A stretch of DNA of 64,000 bases, taken from assembly GCA_022376515.1 (NCBI GenBank), contig WTXI01000002.1, forward strand, positions 1,612,001 to 1,676,000, given 5' to 3'. This document shows positions 26,485-38,061 of this stretch, in pieces. The stretch is from Lactifluus volemus (Eukaryota > Basidiomycota > Agaricomycetes > Russulales > Russulaceae). Within the stretch, counting starts at the first letter, position 1. Each line of letters starts with the position of its first letter. The notes under the pieces were generated by a model that did not search any database, was not told where the DNA came from, and saw only the letters and a program-made list of their open reading frames with translations. A program made the position numbers and the translations under genes.

Positions 26485-27351
26485 ATGAGCGTCATCCGTC
26501 CTTTTCGCCCAGATGATCTTTTCAAATTTAACAACATGTGCGTACAAATTAAAATAAAAGAAAAAAAAAAAATAACAATTAAAACATCGCCATGTCCGAT
26601 ACCTAGTAACCTCGATATTTGGACTGAAACTGTGCGTGTTGCCCTGTGTCACCGTTCCTCGCCGCCGCCTCCTCTCCAAATACACCGCATGTCAAACGGT
26701 TTCGTTCTAACCACCGGGTTTTCTCTCATTTGGTTGCCTACTACAGTATGGCCTAGGCTTTTATTTCAATTACCTCTCACGATGGCCTGACATGTGTTGT
26801 ACCGCCCAACATCCCAACGGGCGATTGATGGGTTATGGCACGTACACCCAACACCCCCAATTACCTTTGACTTGACCCACCTCATTTCCCGTTCTTTAGT
26901 TGTAGGCAAGGCCGAAGGTCCTCCCCATGATTTTCACGGTCATGTTACCGCTTTGACCGTCGCCCCCGAATATCGTCGTCTCTCGCTCGCCCGCACGCTC
27001 ATGAACTTCCTCGAGACCGTATCCGATGATGTTTACAACGGCTTTTTCGTCGATCTCTACGTCCGCTGTACAAACGCGATCGCTATCGATCTCTATGAAG
27101 GCCTCGGCTACAGCGTCTATCGACGAGTGCGTGAATATTATGGAAGCCTCGGACTCGGTCCGGGTGGCAAAGACGAGGAAGATGCTTTCGGTAGGCTGCC
27201 TTTAAGCTTGAAGCACGACAATTTCGCCCTCTGACCGGCTCCTTCTCGCCTCCCGACAGACATGCGTAAACCTTTGTCTAGAGATCCGCACAGACGTACC
27301 GTACGACCGAACGGACGTGATATGATCGTTAGTGCACATGACGTTTCCTAG
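26485..27351 (+). CDS. NAA20: NAA20, catalytic subunit of N-terminal acetyltransferase NatB
   Basis: NatB acetylates the N-terminal Met of proteins starting Met-Asp/Glu/Asn/Gln on the ribosome. ATG 26485 starts MSVIRPFRPDDLFKFNN, the family start. Further exons read INLDIWTETYGLGFYFNYLSRWPDM, then GRLMGYVVGKAEGPPHDFHG, HVTALTVAPEYRRLSLARTLM, NGFFVDLYVRCTNAIAIDLY, GLGYSVYRRVREYYG and DMRKPLSRDPHRRTVRPNGR. The order matches the GNAT fold: acetyl-CoA loop at YRRLSLA, then the substrate strand. In the loop the usual glycine of R-x-x-G-x-A is a serine. The intron inside GYV begins with GC (GCACGTAC) rather than GT. A full-length tail ends at 27351; the shorter stop at 27234 lies in the last intron. 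The 309 bp upstream (26176-26484) hold no recognised feature. Confidence 0.93.
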
Positions 27352-27446
27352 CTTTGACGTAGTGTTTGCACCGTGCCTCCAGCTCCGGCTTTCTTTGTTC
27401 TTCAACTTTATTAATAAAAAAAACTCGCTTCATCGGCCCGAACCGG

Positions 27447-30400
27447 TTATATTGAGAGCATCGGAGGCTCATCGGGCAACTGCGCCAGCTGGGCTAATTC
27501 CTCGTCATAGAACTTCACTAATGCCTCCTTGTCCGCGCAAAATGCCTGCAATTTGATGCGCAGCTCTTCTGCACCTGCAGCCGGACGCAGGGCTCTCCCG
27601 ACACCTATCGGACTGGCTCCGATGCGACCGGACCCCATCAGACGATTCGTGAGAAAGAGGAATCCCTGCGCGCCTCCGAGGACTTGTATGAATGCCACAC
27701 CGGAGCGGTGCACAAACTGCGAGTACGCAAAAGGTGCACGGCGATATGAATAGACCGCGTCGACGTGTGCAGGGTACGAGTTGGTCGCCTCAATGTCGAG
27801 CACGAAGCCGAAACGCCGTAGGAGTGCGTACTCAAAGTAGCGCGCGGCTTCCCCTTGCGTATGCTCCGGCACGCGCTTCTCAATGTCCAGCACGATCGGG
27901 GGCTGCACGGCGAGCCGCACCGGGAAGCAAGATTGGAAAGGGTTGCGATCCGCAATGTCGCTGATTTGTGTTACGTATGCCTCGACCAGTGTCAGCCCAT
28001 AACGTTCGATCGTGCGCGTCCACATCCGGAGCATGTCCTCGATACACCGTGCCGCGGTGCCAATCCAATGTAGCTCAAAGTGAAAGATAGTCGCAGGATT
28101 GTGAATCAGGTCATGATGCAGTATCACCATTTCTGCCTGATCGCTTTTCTGTTCCGTCGCGTAAAGATGTGTATGCATGTGAGAGAGATCTTGAGCGGTT
28201 ATCTTACCTTGTTGGGGTCCGTGTCGATGACCATACTCTGGCTTAAGATGATTTGCTGGTTTGGCTTTTTGACGTTGACTCTTAGAACGCTGGATGGATG
28301 ATGGCCCGACCGTGGAGCCTCGTCCGGAGTTTGAGTCTGAGTCGATGATGAGGGCCTAGAGCGAAACCAGCCTGCCTTTGGTGTGGAGACGATCGCGTAC
28401 TCTCCCTTGAGCCGGTAAAAGTAATGCCTAGTTGACAAAGGTGAACAGGGGTTCCGATTCCATCGGACGGAAGAAACAAAGAGGGTGCGCGGATGCGGGT
28501 TTGTCTACATGTGGAGGGGGGGATGTATAATGGCGGTTACGCTTACCCATCAAAGAACCCAAGCCGCCCTCTGCAATGCTCAAACAAGCCCTGCTCCTGC
28601 AGCTTGACTCCCCATTCCGTGGCTTGGTCCCGCGTGGAGACGTCTCGGAACTCCCGAACGAGCCAATTGACGAATTCGAACCCGAGGAACGAATCTGGGT
28701 ATTTTTGCCGTTGCCACCGGTGCTCTTTGATCGGCACGCCGTCCTCCTCGCGCATGGCCTTGGCGATCGCCGCCAAGTTCATGTCCGTGATGTCACGCTC
28801 GCTCTTCATCTTCTTCTTGAGGGGCCCCGCTGCGTGAATCTCGTCGAGGCACGCCATCAGGTTATCGTCGAGCACCATCGCCGCTGGTCCTACATCCGTC
28901 ACCAGCAGGCGGACCGACGGCGCTGGCCCAGCCGCACGTTCGTCTGGTGGCTGCCAACGCACGCGAGAGAACATTTCGGTGAGTTTCTCGATTCCGAAGA
29001 TGCGGATCTCCTCGTCGTTGAGTCGGTCACCGGCTCCTCCGCTGCTGCTGCCACCGATACCGCCGTAGGTCGGAGGCTCCAAAGTCGGAATGATAACGAA
29101 GCGCGTGCGCCAGTACCGCAATGATTCGTTGAACTGCTGCTCGTATCCAGCGACCAACATGTCTAGTCTGCCCGGGAGCGTTGGTCAAAAAATACTGCAG
29201 GAACGTCGATGACGGGAAATCGAGCAGCGCAGACCTACCTATTCCACCCGTAGTTCTCCAAGCCGTGATATGCAAAGGACAAGCTCAATTCCGTATACCC
29301 GGCCCCAAGTTTCGGCCAGATGAGACATTTGTACTGCAAGGGGGGCGTGGGCGACATTCGTCGGACATATCGTCGCACTTGAATCGCCTCGCCCGTATAC
29401 GCGAGGCGGTGTATCTCGTTGCTCATGCTCAGGTACACAGGTTCAGCCTGCGCGCGCAGCGCTTCTGCGGCGCCACTCGGTCGCGGGGTCGCGTCCTCGT
29501 CGGATACGTACGACTTGGTCCGCCGCAGAGAGCGCGGATCCGGGTCCAGGTCATAGTCTGGCGAGTTGGCAGGACGCAGGACGATTTGGAATCCCTGCGC
29601 AAGTCGCAACGCGATCATGCCTCGCATCACGACAAGCGCCCAGGCACGACGGACTTCATCCGGGTTGTGAGACTGCACGGTAGGTGGGCGCACGAGGAAC
29701 GAACGCGACTCGGGCGGATCCACGACAAAGTCGTACGAAAAAACATCGTACGACGTTTCAAGCTCAGACGTGCTCGGAAACTCTTCTGTCGTTAGTGGCA
29801 GACAGCCTGGGGTCACCATGGACTTCCATTTAATGTCATACTTGAAGGCAGGTTGTGGGAACATGTGCTGCCACCGTCGGGCAAGGGACGAATCGCTATA
29901 CGGGACGGGAATTTGTGGACCTGAGGGGGTCGGTCGAACAGATGGCGATGACGATGTGAGAAGATATGCGCTGCTCCCGGCACGATGCTACGTCTTCTCT
30001 CGAATATAATATCATCACGGGGAGGTGTATTCATAGGTGACTGGGAGTGTTTAGTAAGAGAACCAGGAATCATCGGTACAGCGTCTTCAAACGCTTTCGA
30101 ACGCCGTGAACTTGTGACTCCCTTGATTGGCATGGGGCGAGGTGAGGACGACAAATCCGTCGTCGGAGTAAGAGGGCTTGCGGTGTGAGGCTGGGTGCGC
30201 TTCTTATCTGCCATGGTAAGTGAGGTCGGCAACACGTCCTTGCTTGCACTCCGAATGAGTGTCGATTCGCCTGATGCGGAGATGGGGGACGTTTCAGCCT
30301 GGCTGGGTCCGCTACGGAAGGGATTGAATAGCCACGAAGGGGCGAACTTTGAGCGCAGCAAGGAAGCAGAGCCCCTCTGAGGACTGCGATTACCTTGCGC

Positions 30401-32587
30401 GGATGAAGTCGACGCCTCGGAGCGAGCAGAGCGAATTGAAAATTGAGAAGGGGATGTACTCAGATCACCCGCAGACATAGAAGGTATTGAGGCCACCAGA
30501 AGCCGTTCCTCATCTTTAGGACCAGGTAATGGCTCCTCTTCGGTGCGATGAGGGCTTTCTTCTATTCGATGGATTTTACTCGAAGGGTGGGAAGTGCGAT
30601 GTTGAGTAGGAGTACGCTTATCCACGATTCTGATGGATGCTGGCATTGGTGTTGTACCTGACATGGATACGCCAGAGGTGCGGTTGCTACTGAGAGCCTT
30701 CACTTCGTAATCCTTGAACTCGAAGATATCTGTGTCAAACTTGTCTGCTTCACGCTTGGCGGCTACAAATGCCTCGAAATTGCCTTCACGTGCAGGATCG
30801 AGAAGAGGTGCATATTGTTCCGTGAGATAGGGAACTTCAATGCTGGCCAATACATCGTGGTCCAGTAGGCCAAGCATTTGAATCTCGTGCATCTTTGCGC
30901 GCGCGACGAATCTAAAGACTCTTTTGTGAGACCGAGAGTGAGTGAATGAGATGAACTGTACCTATCCTCTCGCAACGGTAGATCCATCTGCTTATCCCAA
31001 AAGCTTATTCCGATCCAGAAAGGTTCCCACCAAAAGGTTTTCTTCTCGTGACCAACACAGTCCGCAGGGCTATCATCTCCGCCCCAGAGGGGATCTAATG
31101 CTCGAGAACCATACCGACCGAGTTTATCAGCCCCTGGCTCGATGCCGCTGAAAGAGAATATAGGGCTGCGATGTAATGGAGGCTTTGCCAAAGACACAAG
31201 ATCAATCCCGAAACCTTGGTCGAGCAAACGTGTTGTAGTAAGTCGCAAGAGCTGTTTGGAGACACGATAATAACCTGTCCCAGGAGTAATTATAATAGTA
31301 GAGGAGCCTGTCAAAGAGAGGGAGCGGTCGATGTAATGAGTCTCGCTTGGATTCAGAGCCATATTCAACGCTTCCAATAAAGGGCCGTCATGCGCAAATG
31401 AGAGTTGGCCTACTAGACGCACTTCCCGTAGTGTTTCTGTTGCTGCATGAGAGGCTGACCGCGTTCGATGATGGTGATGTGTCAAGAGAATGTCCCGCTG
31501 AAAGGCCCAGAAAGAATCCTTCAAACTGACAAGTGTGGACTGCCAGTCGTACAAGACCTCCATGTCGGTGATGACCTTGTAAAAGTCCTTGTGCCACCTG
31601 CCATCCTCATCTTCAAGTAAGGGACCTTCCACATAGTCGACCTCGGTACGATCATAGAATACACGTGATATGAGGACAATGGTGACAGTGTGGTTGGTGC
31701 CTGCCTCTTTCCACCTGGTGAACAATTCAGGGAGGAAGGAGTGGACAATTTTCTCATTGAAACGTTCGCCATCACCGGAAAACTCCCAGAGCTCGCGGCA
31801 GACCTGAATGAAGATCATGAACTTTGCGGATAGAGAACGGTAGATGGCCTTTGTAGTTGCCGTCACGAGTCCGCTGGAGACCTACAAGGGATGTTTTTGA
31901 GAAAATCAACATTGCAAGTGATAGGAATCATCCATACTTTCTGTCCGTTAACGAAGATCGAATCCACCTTGGCTGCAACCGAACCAATAAAGGAGATTTC
32001 TTGGCCTAAGTGGACGCAGTGACCGGAAAGCTGTTCACTCAGTCTCCACATGTCATTTCTCCCCAAATACTGATCCTGAAAAATGAGCTCTATGTAGTCA
32101 GCTTGGCAGTCGGCTTTGTCAACCTGCCCCGACCGGTGAATAGTCCGTGGAGATTTTGATACATAGGCTAGACATTACTTTGGTCACCGTGACCTCTGTA
32201 TTATTTCGTATATTGAAAGCTTCGGCGACCGCCTTTGGAAGAGATATCTGTAACAGCGTTATGATGTCATCAGCAAATGAGCTGGTGAACGACACCTACT
32301 TGCAGCTGAGGTCGCATTGAGGGATCTTCATTGGGAGCAAGAAAGAGGAAACCTGAATTATCACGGAGCTGAGATACGGTCACACGTAAAAGGTCGCCTG
32401 CCGCGACGCCGGGTAGATGAGCGTGATTAAGTATGACATGGCCCGAATCTCCTGCACCATGAACCCAGGCGATTAGGACTTTAGATGCCCCAAGTTCTAG
32501 TGGAGGGTGCAGAGGGTTTTTGAAGGCAGACTGAGCAGTGTTCGAACGTCGACGAGCGTACTGGGACTCAGAGCGTGAAATTGACAT
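27447..32587 (-). CDS. IML1: Iml1/DEPDC5, SEACIT (GATOR1) subunit (one apparent 1-nt deletion)
   Basis: The large subunit of the complex that acts as GTPase-activating protein toward Gtr1 and dampens TORC1 at the vacuole under amino-acid shortage. ATG 32587 starts MSISRSESQYARRRS; HVILNHAHLPGVAAGDLLRV begins the conserved N-terminal region. The Iml1 core follows (LTRWKEAGTNHTVTIVLISR, TDMEVLYDWQSTLVSLKDSF, FVA...KMHEIQMLGLLDHD). A Ser/Pro-rich disordered linker spans about 29930-30650. Then come WKSMVTPGCLPLT, the DEP domain region (FVNWLVREFRDVSTRDQATE, QEQGLFEHCRGRLGFFDG) and the C-terminal domain ending FHFELHWIGTAARCIED to LPDEPPMLSI at 27447. A frame change near 29925-29929, in a run of five G (C on the coding strand), needs one base; the true reading there is IPVPYSDSSLARRWQHMFPQ. 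It shares a 172-bp divergent promoter with the next gene. Confidence 0.93.
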
Positions 32588-32759
32588 GGGAGTAGCCGAT
32601 CAATCCCGATGAGAGACATTTGAATTAAAAAACTAAAAAGAGCGGCAATCATATCTCAGTCCCGTCCGTGCCTTGGCTCAAGACGAATACAGCTACGACC
32701 CTAATACAGTATGATGGTCTCCTTCACAACATACATTACAACACTCAATTCTCGTCTAT
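32588..32759. promoter_or_regulatory. Short divergent promoter
   Basis: Only 172 bp separate the Iml1 start (minus) from the ATG of the unknown gene (plus). The two genes probably share promoter elements. No clear TATA box is seen on either side. Confidence 0.4.
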
Positions 32760-33410
32760 ATGCCCACCCGCACGAGTACTCGACCCATACCCTCCGTCTC
32801 TAATCCGAGTGCATTATTATCTCTCGATGCCGCCGAATCTACATCCTCGGGGTTTTCAACACCCCCCTCCGATGACGGTCACTCCCCCTCGGCTGTCAGC
32901 GTAAAATTCGCACCTCTTCCCAAGATCGGACCGAGAGAACGCAAGCCATCAACCCATCCACTCGGTGTCGCTGCACGACAGAATATACTCCAGCAGAGAA
33001 GGGATGCTGTTCGCATGCAGGGCCATCCACGCCCTCTCGTATGGTCAGACGTCGATGTACCTTCCGAGAGGTTTGTGCCCATCGAAGTGCAAGAGGAAGA
33101 CCCTCTCGAGGTCCTTGGAAGATTGATTGCTCACAAGAGCAAGTCTTTGTGGAGACGAGCTACTTCAAAAGCGAACACGAGCAAGTCAGCCAAGGTTAAC
33201 GATGAGACTCGGGGTGTTGATAGCGAAACCGCCGCTCAGGAAGAAGAGACAGCTGTTCAAACATCACGGACGCCGTCTCGCGATGTGGCAACACCCAAAC
33301 CATCATCATTGGGTCCTCCCAACCAAACGAGCGAAAGCTCCAAGCAAAGGAGCGAGGATACGGCCAGGGCTTCGTTCAGACGTAAGGATGGAGGAGCTGC
33401 CAGAGTTTGA
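32760..33410 (+). CDS. Conserved-looking hypothetical protein, 216 aa
   Basis: A single open frame from ATG 32760 to 33410. The product has a Ser/Thr/Pro-rich start, then a segment that looks conserved (VKFAPLPKIGPRERKPSTHP, LGVAARQNILQQRRDAVRMQ), an acidic patch (IEVQEEDPLEVLGRLIAH) and a disordered Lys/Ser/Thr-rich tail. No signal peptide or membrane segment. Basic and hydrophilic composition suggests a cytosolic or nuclear protein. I do not recognise a domain, and no function follows from the neighbour Iml1, though the shared promoter could couple their expression. Confidence 0.65.
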   Translation: MPTRTSTRPIPSVSNPSALLSLDAAESTSSGFSTPPSDDGHSPSAVSVKFAPLPKIGPRERKPSTHPLGVAARQNILQQRRDAVRMQGHPRPLVWSDVDVPSERFVPIEVQEEDPLEVLGRLIAHKSKSLWRRATSKANTSKSAKVNDETRGVDSETAAQEEETAVQTSRTPSRDVATPKPSSLGPPNQTSESSKQRSEDTARASFRRKDGGAARV

Positions 33411-34018
33411 AGTCGGTACGTCTTACAGTATTGCCACTGGTATTACTCGCAGATTCGAGACTCAGTTCAGCACAAGGTCGTGGATCTATACACTTAGCCC
33501 ACTTTTATTCGTTCGATGTTAATACGCTCTCAGCTTGCTTTGCCTCACGTCGCGGCAGCCTTTTACGTTGTGTTCCTACGCGCCACGCTATACTTTTACA
33601 AGATAAATCACATGGCCGCGGGCGCAAACCACATTGGGTAGTTAATGCGTGTGCTCCTGTGAGGCTTGTGCACGCTGCAAACTGGCGTTCACTTGTACAT
33701 GTGATCCATGACACTCGCGGGCGTAGCGCCAGGGGCACAGAGTCCGGTGGGGGAGGGACCTTGACGCTGATTGGCTGATGTCTTCGATGGACCCTGAACT
33801 GGGTCCTGTGCACATGTACATTGACTTGGACAACATCGGCACAGCCACAGCCACAGCCCTTTCCTTTCCCTCCTTTCCCCTCTTCTTTGTCTTGTCTTCC
33901 TTGTATTTTAGTGCCGTACCTTTTCTTCTCAATTCATCGGGGATAGTTTTTGGTTCTCATACAGATTGGTACGACTTCTGACGCCCAGATCTCTGACTCG
34001 CCTTTTCGATCACATGCT
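33411..34018. other. Intergenic stretch upstream of the Ser/Thr-rich protein gene
   Basis: About 600 bp with short open frames only. CT-rich runs (33860-33900, TTTCCTTTCCCTCC type) precede the ATG at 34019 and look like a fungal promoter or 5' UTR. No RNA gene or repeat seen. Confidence 0.4.
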
Positions 34019-35539
34019 ATGTCTGCCTGCGTTCAGTATCCCACTCTGACACTGTTTTCAACTGTGACTTCGACAACCGTCGTCACCACCTTCTCTGCTA
34101 TCGTGCAAACTGTCCAAGGCACGGCCTCTACCTTCACCACTGCCTCATGCCTTTCCATTGTGCAGGATACTGCGTTTCCTCAATTGTAAATACTGGAGCA
34201 GCGGCGATACCAGGTAAGTGCTTGGAAGATTCTGGTTCAAGCCTGGGCGTTTTCTTTCTAGGCTCTCTGTCTTGCGTTCGTCTTCTGTTTATCCAAATCT
34301 TGTCATATTGATAGATGCACAGGCGGGTTCTCAACAATATTAGTCCCCATAACCATTACAAATACCGTTGTTGAGGTCAATCCGACTGCGACCCTCTTCG
34401 CTAGTTGTTCTCCCTTGTCAACTACCGGCATAGGATCGCCGGGTCAAAACCCTTCCCAGTCGTCGTCCCTTCCAGCATCCACGATACTCTCGGTAACGAC
34501 GACCCCCTCACCTATCGTAGTGACACAGGAATTGTCGACGTCCTACAATGGCGTTGCTTCCGTGGTCACAGTCACCTCGACTTCGACCCCACCTCCTAGT
34601 GTAGTGCCTGTTGTCACTGCAGCTGGTCCCTCGAAAACCTCGACCTCTGCGTCACACTCTCCAAATGACGCTGCTCCCATTGCAGGTGGCGCTCTTGGGG
34701 GTTTTTTCTTCTTAGTGGGTGTCGTTACCGTAGTGTGGTATATTATGTGAGTTCTTGCTGCCTCCTTTCCAAAGTCGTTGCTAAGTTAGGTACCTTCTAG
34801 GAAAAAATGTCGCAAACCCCGGGAAAATGTGGAGGAGGAGGATCTCCTGTTTCCCTACCCTGTGACTCGCGATCGAGACCGCACTCATCGTCTGGACTTA
34901 GCCCACGAACCTAGGCCATATGTGTACGGCCTCGTGGGAAGCACAACGGCCGATATCGTCACGACACCTCGAAATTCAATGAGCCACTCTCGCACTGCAA
35001 GTGACGGACGTCTTGACTCAACCACTGTCTTGATCGGTACATCTTCTCCAGGATTGGTGATGCCCGTCGCGTCGGCTTCAACCGGTAATGTGGCCGCAGC
35101 TCACGGTGCTCAGGTCAGAAACGGCGAAGTTGAGCGCCAGACTCCGCAGAGCTCAACCAGCCAATTACCTCCAGGGGCGGCCCCCCCAGTGGACCCTTTC
35201 CGCCCATCTGGTGGCGGCAACAGGATGAGCACTGGCACCAGTTGGTTTCCCCTTCAGCCTCTCAAACCCTCCATTTCTCCCGCGCCGACACGGTCCATTC
35301 CAGGGCCAGCGCCCAATACTAGTAGTAGCCATTCCAAGCCACTCCCAATAATTCCTGTGCTTGAAAGGCAGCCAGGGCGACCGCAGGGAACCCCTACACA
35401 GAATATTTCCTCGTCTAGCGGCGATGCGTTCATCCATACCAATTGGGGCCGCCAACAAGCCCCTGACCACAGTCCGAGAAAAAAACAGTTGCCACCGCCT
35501 CGAGTGACGACCGATGCACCCCCCGCTTACGTGGCCTGA
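34019..35539 (+). CDS. Ser/Thr-rich single-pass membrane protein (sensor- or mucin-like)
   Basis: Function unknown. From ATG 34019 the outer part is threonine-rich (FSTVTSTTVVTTFSAIVQ). A middle exon after about 34314 contains CTGGFSTILVPITITNTVVE and long Ser/Thr/Pro stretches likely to be O-mannosylated. One transmembrane helix follows (IAGGALGGFFFLVGVVTVVW), split just after by an intron (GTGAGT donor at about 34747), then a basic stop-transfer (KKCRKPR) and a tail of about 230 residues, MEEEDLLFPYPVTRDRDRTH and so on, rich in Pro/Ser and ending near PRVTTDAPPAYVA. The layout resembles fungal wall-stress sensors of the Mid2/Wsc type but no WSC domain is seen. The junction between the first exon and the CTGGF exon, 34140-34320, is not resolved, and a missing base there is possible. 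Confidence 0.6.
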
Positions 35540-36337
35540 GTATGTTGGGGAAGCCATACCAGATTAACGTATATACCGGGGTGATTTGCTTGACTATGGT
35601 TATATCATAGTACGATCTCCAGACTGTGGGTAACTCGGACTGGCGGCTTCGCTGATGCAAGCTTCACCGTGACAGCCGTGGGTAGATTCCTTTCCAAATT
35701 TGGGTTTCTTACCGCGGTCTGCATCGCCATCGCTGTTGTTCCGCTTTTAAGTATCATCATGATCTGCGTCTTCCTATTGGCAGTTTCATCACGCTTTACA
35801 TTCTTCAAAAGGTGCATTGACTTAGATTCACCTTCTTTCTCTTTTTCCTTTTTCTTTTTCTTTGGGATGAATGGATGATAAGGACACCGCACAAGGACAT
35901 TGGTACTAGCCATGACATTAGCATATCACCTTCTTTCTCTCACATGGAAACAGACATGCAATATGTATTATTATCTCAGTTCTATTATCACGATACGAAG
36001 CCCAGTTTTTTGTGTGGTGGCGTGCTCCTTGGCCATCATCATTCTTCGATGTCAACAATGAATGAATCGCGTGGCACTGGCGGCCCGCTCTAAAACAATG
36101 AGGTAAAGTCTCCGATCGTGTTAAGAATGGGTGAAAAAAAAACAATAGGCTGGACATCAAGTACGCTTTAAGATACGCTCTCTGCCCGTGGCAGGTCTAT
36201 CTTTCCTTTCCCTTCCACTCATTCTCCCTTTTATCTCTAGCCCTCTTTTACCTACCTTTTTTTCTTCTTGACACAGTGCTGGAATCACTGTGGCTCGCTT
36301 GTCATAACTAGCCCTTTCATTTTCACGCTGAAAAAAA
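35540..36337. other. Intergenic stretch
   Basis: About 800 bp with no recognised gene. It contains poly-pyrimidine runs (35838-35867 and 36203-36275), a typical fungal promoter feature, before the ATG at 36338. Short open frames are not convincing. Confidence 0.4.
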
Positions 36338-37398
36338 ATGCCTTCTCGTGCTAGTAAGCATCTCTTCGTGTATATGCTCTACACTCCTTGACGCCAGTAA
36401 CCTCCCAAGGTCTTTTTTATGGTCTTAATGCCGCCCGGGTGCTGAGTATTGTCGCGATACTACTTGCATTCTCGAGCAGTATTGTCCTCGAGGTATCAGA
36501 TATCCGGGCCGTGAACAACGCCCAGCACGAACTGAAGTCGAAAGATGGTTCTTGCGGCTACATAGGGTACGCTTCCGTCTCGTCCTCCGCTATCTGATAT
36601 ACGGTCACGTTGACTCTGGACGTACCTTCCTGCAGAGGTAGCACTGTCCCCAATCAGCCCGCTGGTGTCTTCTGGGCCGTCGTCAACCGTCTTTTGATCA
36701 TCTCCCAGCTCGCTTTCCTCCTCTTGTCGGAGGTCTCGTGGCCAATGACCTTCTTCGACCACTATTTCCCAGTTCTCGGTACAGAGTTCGGCCTCGGCCC
36801 ACTCGGGATCTTCCAGGGGCTGTACGTGATTTTTTTTTCTTCTGAAGTGCCCAGCGGATCTTGAGCGGATGGCTACAGCATCGGCGCTGCAATTCTTTCC
36901 CATCGGGTTGACACATTCTCGCTTGTCTCCGCATTCTTCCTTTTCTCGGTCGGGTGCTTGAACATGGCGCTCGGCCTTATTTTCCGAGAAAAAGCAAAGT
37001 CCAAACGTAGCATCCGCGCCTGGAGGGAGGACCCCGGTGCCCTCCCCATGCACACCGGAGACATCTCCTCCCCCGCCCCAGTATTCCGTCCCTCCCTATT
37101 CGGTGCACAGGCGGCCAAACCTTCAGATCGCGAGGATAAAGTGAATAGTCTTGGATTTGGCAGACAGGGCGAGATGCAAGCAGGCATGAACGGTACGCGC
37201 GGGTGCCGCCTCAGACCTGAGGAAAATCCCTAAATTTGATTTGCAGGGTCCATGGTCTCAAAGCCGACGGAAAAGGCCGTGCACTATGTGGTACGACCCG
37301 CCACTCTTGGTAGCCTTTTGAGCATCACGGAGCCTCAGGCACCCGAGCCTGAGATGCCGGGCACACCAAAGTTCCGATCTAGTCCCACTGCAATTTAG
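36338..37398 (+). CDS. DUF7598-type membrane protein with four helices
   Basis: Function unknown. ATG 36338 opens a five-codon exon (MPSRA) followed by an intron to 36401. Four hydrophobic segments follow: LNAARVLSIVAILLAFSSSI, GVFWAVVNRLLIISQLAFLL, GPLGIFQGLIGAAILSHRVD, and LVSAFFLFSVGCLNMALGLI. GYIGGSTVPNQPAGVFW and WPMTFFDHYFPVLG are the patterns by which I place it in DUF7598. Introns lie at 36568-36640 and about 36821-36880, and one near 37190-37245. The tail is Pro/Ser/Glu-rich and contains MPGTPKFRSSPTAI at the end. It is probably a plasma or endomembrane protein with a disordered cytosolic tail. Confidence 0.72.
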
Positions 37399-38061
37399 TT
37401 TGGCTACACGCATTGAAGTCACTTCGGTTTGCGTACCGAACATCGTCTACCTAACTGTGTTGTATGATCACGCAAATATTGGAGCTTGTAACGGCTAACC
37501 TAGGCCTTGTACTATTACCCCTCCTTGACCTCCACTGAAATCTCCACTCGCTGGCCGATTGAGTCGCTATGACGGCGGGGTTTAATGATCTCTGATGTAG
37601 TACTAAATCTTGTATAATATCCGCTTACAATACAGCGTCTAGTGACGAGGCATTATCAGGCCCATCTTGGCCGGCCTTGGAAAGGTCCGGGAGGTAGCCA
37701 TGTAAAGAGGGAAGCAAGCCAGGTTTTTTTTTCTTTTTTGATGCGCCGAGTTAACGGCCCTAGCCATGGCAACCTCGGCCTTAGGTCTCCGCAACAATTT
37801 CGTCCAGCCGTCTTGTTTTCCAGTCATCGTTTCATTGAAACGTAGTAGAAGATAGTCTCCCAATAATTTCATGTACATTGGAGCTAAGGCGAACACGAGT
37901 GATATTGACCTTGTCCACGTCTACCAAAACGATAACAAAGAACGAGTCTTGTCCTCGCAACACAAGAGACGCATAAATCAGGAGTAAGTAACTCTTTAGG
38001 GCTCATGTAGCAGTACAGTACATCAGCTAGGATACTCGACATCGAGGAAATGACTGTGGTA
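37399..38061. other. Intergenic stretch between converging genes
   Basis: Between the end of the DUF7598 gene and the end of the zinc-knuckle gene. A minus-strand open frame at 37639-37896 (about 85 codons) shows no recognisable domain and I do not call it a gene. No repeats or RNA genes are visible. Confidence 0.4.

Noticed and set aside
28576..29795. Plus-strand open frames opposite Iml1
   Set aside because: The minus strand carries the DEP domain and conserved Iml1 blocks; the plus-strand frames are shadows.
37639..37896. Minus-strand open frame as a separate gene
   Set aside because: About 85 codons with no family resemblance, no supporting splice sites, between two gene ends.
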